Assembly: GCA_947057405.1 (NCBI GenBank)
Contig: CAMSEJ010000073.1
Coordinates: 1-9,454 of the forward strand
Length of the DNA: 9,454 bases
Origin: an uncultured Roseburia sp.
GTDB taxonomy: Bacteria > Bacillota > Clostridia > Lachnospirales > Lachnospiraceae
Direction of reading: 5' to 3'
In this document: positions 7,800 through 9,454 of the stretch, in pieces
Position numbering within the stretch: the first letter of the stretch is position 1
Layout: each line of letters opens with the position of its first letter
Translations under genes and position numbers: made by a program
The notes under the pieces: model-generated
Told to the model about the DNA's origin: nothing
The model's database searches: none
The model's input: only the letters and a program-made list of their open reading frames with translations

Positions 7800-8037
7800 G
7801 AAGCCTGCCAAAACCGCAGTCAGCCAGAAGACAGGGGATGCGGCATTCGCATTGTAACAGGATTTAGCGGCTCTTAAGTATCCCCTGCGATGCCCGGCAA
7901 TGCCCTGCCATGGATGGCGCGTTTTGGGCGGTTGCGTCCGCATTCGGGTACGTAAACGGGATACTTTAGAGCCGTTTTATCCTGTTACACAGCGAACGCC
8001 GCATCCCCTGTCTTCTGGCTGACGGAACTTTGCCAGC
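7800..8037. repeat. Palindromic intergenic repeat, long copy (R2)
   Basis: The core, 7819-8023, is a 205-bp palindrome. The outer 26 nt of each arm (7819-7844 and 7998-8023) are perfect inverted repeats beginning GTCAGCCAGAAGACAGG. Pairing continues without gaps for 66 nt per arm (7819-7884 against 7958-8023) with 7 mismatches. Part of the 73-nt middle also pairs, for example TGCCCGGCAATGC against GCATTCGGGTA. The terminal 24 nt differ from those of R1 at only 4 positions, showing common descent. The flank motifs are the same as in R1 but swapped (CCAAAACCG on the left, CTTTGCCA on the right), so R2 is inverted relative to R1. There is no transposase. It ends about 95 nt before the lipoprotein promoter. 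Confidence 0.85.
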
Positions 8038-8130
8038 ATTGTTCGCTCTAAGATTAATTCTTAATTGAAATCGTCACATTATGCAGTAAGCCGTCTTTGA
8101 GAATGGGGCGGTTCTGAATGGGAAAGGAAC

Positions 8131-8136
8131 TATAAT
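8131..8136 (+). promoter_or_regulatory. -10 box of the lipoprotein promoter
   Basis: A perfect TATAAT lies 31 nt before the GTG start, giving a transcript beginning around 8143 and a leader of about 25 nt. No good -35 hexamer is present at 16-18 nt spacing (the sequence there is GC-rich), so the promoter may depend on an activator or an alternative contact. Confidence 0.45.
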
Positions 8137-8158
8137 ATTAAAGTGATTGAGGAATGGG

Positions 8159-8163
8159 GGAGG
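8159..8163 (+). promoter_or_regulatory. Ribosome binding site deciding the GTG start of the lipoprotein
   Basis: GGAGG, within GGGGGAGG (8156-8163), lies 4 nt before GTG at 8168. The alternative in-frame TTG at 8147 has no such site and would leave almost no leader after the TATAAT box. Confidence 0.65.
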
Positions 8164-8167
8164 CAGT

Positions 8168-8593
8168 GTGAAAAAATGTGTCATAACAGTCCTTATATTA
8201 GCAGTAGGTATGTTTAATATTGTTGGTTGTGGGGACAGGTCAACGAAAAGGAATGCTTCAGATGTAAATGGAATAGGAATGGATGTTTCTGTCAATGATA
8301 CAGATATGGATAAAACCGGAGGGGATATTTGCCCTTGCGTAATGGTAAATGGCATTGTTTATTATGATACTGGCAATAAAAGTTCTATTAATGACCGCTG
8401 CGGAAATATGGATGGGCAAATCACTTCAGAATGTTCCGGCTCTGAAGTACCGACAGAAGATAATCAGAGCAATTTCGGAAAAGGCTATGACTATCAGTAT
8501 GGTTTGGCTGAGGGAACGATTGAGATTCAATTAACGGATGGTAATTGGTATGTTTTTGCCGCAAAAGAAGGAAAGGCTCATTATAATCAATGA
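8168..8593 (+). CDS. Small predicted lipoprotein of unknown function
   Basis: From the GTG start this is a 141-residue secreted lipoprotein. Residues 1-21 are a type II signal peptide: KK at 2-3, a hydrophobic core, and the lipobox IVGC with Cys21 as the lipidation site. A short polar linker (22-54) precedes a compact module (55-130) with CPCVMVNGIVYYDTG (55-69), RCGNMDG (77-83), PTEDNQSNFGKGYDYQYG (95-112), and TIEIQLTDGNWYVFAA (117-132). I recall modules of this type in many uncharacterised Lachnospiraceae lipoproteins; no function is known to me. Four cysteines lie in the module (Cys55, Cys57, Cys78, Cys89) and could form disulfides. The gene is clearly more AT-rich than the DUF4132 operon, which may indicate a separate origin. 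It has its own -10 box and converges on the LtaS-like gene 81 nt downstream. It would be anchored on the outer face of the membrane. Confidence 0.75.
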   Translation: MKKCVITVLILAVGMFNIVGCGDRSTKRNASDVNGIGMDVSVNDTDMDKTGGDICPCVMVNGIVYYDTGNKSSINDRCGNMDGQITSECSGSEVPTEDNQSNFGKGYDYQYGLAEGTIEIQLTDGNWYVFAAKEGKAHYNQ

Positions 8594-8620
8594 AAGCAGT
8601 GCCGCATGCAGTTTCGGCAG

Positions 8621-8657
8621 CCCGGAAGGCGGGGAGAACCGGATAGCCCCCGCCGGG
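8621..8657. terminator. GC-rich hairpin between convergent genes, possible weak terminator
   Basis: GGCGGGG (8628-8634) pairs with CCCCGCC (8648-8654), and CCC (8621-8623) with GGG (8655-8657) beyond a small bulge, around a 13-nt loop. It sits between the stops of the two convergent genes, where a bidirectional terminator is expected. No T-run follows on either strand, so intrinsic termination is doubtful. Confidence 0.3.
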
Positions 8658-8674
8658 TAATCTGCGCGTCTGCC

Positions 8675-9412
8675 TTACCTTCCAAAAAACAGTTCACTCC
8701 GGTTCTTCCCGTCAAACAGCCCGTTATACTGCAGGATCCGATACCGTTCAATCCACCCTTCTTCTTCAATTGCCCCTCTTCCGTAATGCACGTATTTCCC
8801 CTGATTCGTCGAATAATACGCCCGGGCATTCATTGCCGGGATATGCTCCATCAGCTCGGCTAAGAACTGCTGATAAGCCGGAAGCGGGATTTCTGCCTTT
8901 TCCAAAAGCAGAGTAGATAAGAAATTTAAGCTGGTGCGTTCCACCGTCCGGCTCTCGCTTTGATAATTTGTCCAGATAAAAAACGGAACCTCGAAAAATT
9001 CCTCCAGCTCGTCCAGCGTAAGCCCCGACATTCCCTTCCCGTTCAGCCGCCGGTAAAACGTGCTGTTCAGGCTGGGCTGGTGGTCGCCGAAAAAGCAAAT
9101 GGCAACCGGCTCTTCTACATTGGAAAAATAACGGATCAAACGTTCAATTGCCAGATCCGACTGCCGTACCAGGGAAAGGTACTGGTTCACGTCGGAAAAC
9201 CGGGCGTTGATGCAGTAGGTGTCGTGTTCAAAGTTATCATAAATGTCTGTATATCCTCCATGGTTCTGCATCGTAATCCCCATGAAAAACAAATTTTCGG
9301 TTCCCTTGCCGGCTTCGTACCGTTCGATGATTTTTTGATACAGAACGGCATCGGAAACGTATTTACGCATTAAGCTCCCCTGATCAAAGCTTTCCAGAAA
9401 ATACATTTCATC
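8675..9412 (-). CDS. LtaS-like sulfatase-fold phosphoglycerol transferase, 5' end missing
   Basis: This is the C-terminal part, about 245 residues, of an LTA synthase-family protein (alkaline phosphatase/sulfatase fold). Counting from the internal Met at 9406, it shows GITMQNHGGY at 43-52 with His49, which corresponds to the substrate-site His of LtaS, and FFGDHQPSL at 105-113, whose Asp108-His109 match the metal-binding Asp-His pair. The catalytic Thr and the N-terminal membrane segments expected of a 600-700 residue family member would lie before the break. The family transfers glycerol-phosphate, or related groups, from phosphatidylglycerol to envelope polymers on the outer membrane face. 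The Met at 9406 is not the true start: the frame continues with Asp-Glu upstream and runs straight into Illumina adapter at 9413. The stop is TAA at 8675-8677. Family is confident; the exact polymer made cannot be told. Confidence 0.82.
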   Translation of the reverse strand, partial: DEMYFLESFDQGSLMRKYVSDAVLYQKIIERYEAGKGTENLFFMGITMQNHGGYTDIYDNFEHDTYCINARFSDVNQYLSLVRQSDLAIERLIRYFSNVEEPVAICFFGDHQPSLNSTFYRRLNGKGMSGLTLDELEEFFEVPFFIWTNYQSESRTVERTSLNFLSTLLLEKAEIPLPAYQQFLAELMEHIPAMNARAYYSTNQGKYVHYGRGAIEEEGWIERYRILQYNGLFDGKNRSELFFGR

Positions 9413-9454
9413 AGATCGGAAGAGCGTCGTGTAGGGAAAGAGTGTGGTACCTTG
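9413..9454. other. Illumina adapter contamination at the contig end
   Basis: Positions 9413-9445 are the 33-nt reverse complement of the TruSeq universal adapter, starting AGATCGGAAGAGC and ending AAAGAGTGT. The 9 nt after it (GGTACCTTG) fit an 8-nt i5 index plus the first base of the next adapter segment, but not the single-index adapter. Translated on the minus strand it gives the well-known artefact peptide PYTTLFRS, fused in frame to the LtaS-like protein. The A at 9413 is the A-tailing base. This is not genomic sequence. Confidence 0.97.

Noticed and set aside
7707..7943. 78-residue minus-strand reading frame running into palindrome R2
   Set aside because: It overlaps the inverted repeat and translates the palindrome; no domain or ribosome binding site.
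7386..8037. Repeats considered as a CRISPR array
   Set aside because: The repeats are palindromic, of different length, few and irregularly spaced; no cas gene is present.
8147..8167. TTG start giving a 7-residue longer lipoprotein
   Set aside because: It has no ribosome binding site and would start about 4 nt after the expected transcription start; the GTG at 8168 fits the GGAGG and a standard signal peptide.
8960..9373. 137-residue plus-strand reading frame across the LtaS-like gene
   Set aside because: Antisense shadow; the opposite strand has clear sulfatase motifs.

Overview
The window looks like a mid-GC Firmicute of the Clostridia, most likely Lachnospiraceae. The evidence is strong GGAGG ribosome binding sites, a fused LigB-like/AMMECR1 protein, a giant DUF4132 protein, an LtaS-type sulfatase and a small Lachnospiraceae-style lipoprotein. 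The taxonomic call is from protein flavour only; there is no rRNA or other marker. The right end is not genomic: positions 9413-9454 are Illumina adapter, so the contig really ends at 9412.

Layout. Positions 1-69 are one arm of a long palindromic intergenic repeat. Three genes then lie on the minus strand, transcribed from right to left: a 139-residue protein of unknown function (6854-7273), a 1718-residue DUF4132-family protein (1566-6722) and a fused LigB-like/AMMECR1 'AmmeMemoRadiSam system protein A' (92-1477). The first two are 131 nt apart with strong ribosome binding sites and are probably one unit. The third follows after 88 nt with no clear terminator and could be read through.

An 870-nt gene-poor region (7274-8167) follows. 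It holds two more members of the palindromic repeat family, a short one (7400-7511) and a long one (7819-8023), placed in opposite orientations around about 300 nt of AT-rich sequence without a convincing gene. To its right is a short, AT-rich lipoprotein gene on the plus strand (8168-8593) with a consensus -10 box. It converges on the 3' part of an LtaS-like sulfatase gene on the minus strand (8675-9412), whose 5' part is cut off by the adapter junction.

How the genes may work together. The 139-residue protein and the DUF4132 giant are the best candidates for a functional pair, and the small protein has a strand/helix pattern suggestive of a ubiquitin-like (beta-grasp) fold with an insertion. 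Neither has a known biochemical role that can be read from the sequence. The AMMECR1 fusion belongs to a separate, widely conserved but poorly understood three-component set whose radical SAM partner is not in this window. The lipoprotein and LtaS-like protein are envelope proteins and are not obviously linked to the operon.
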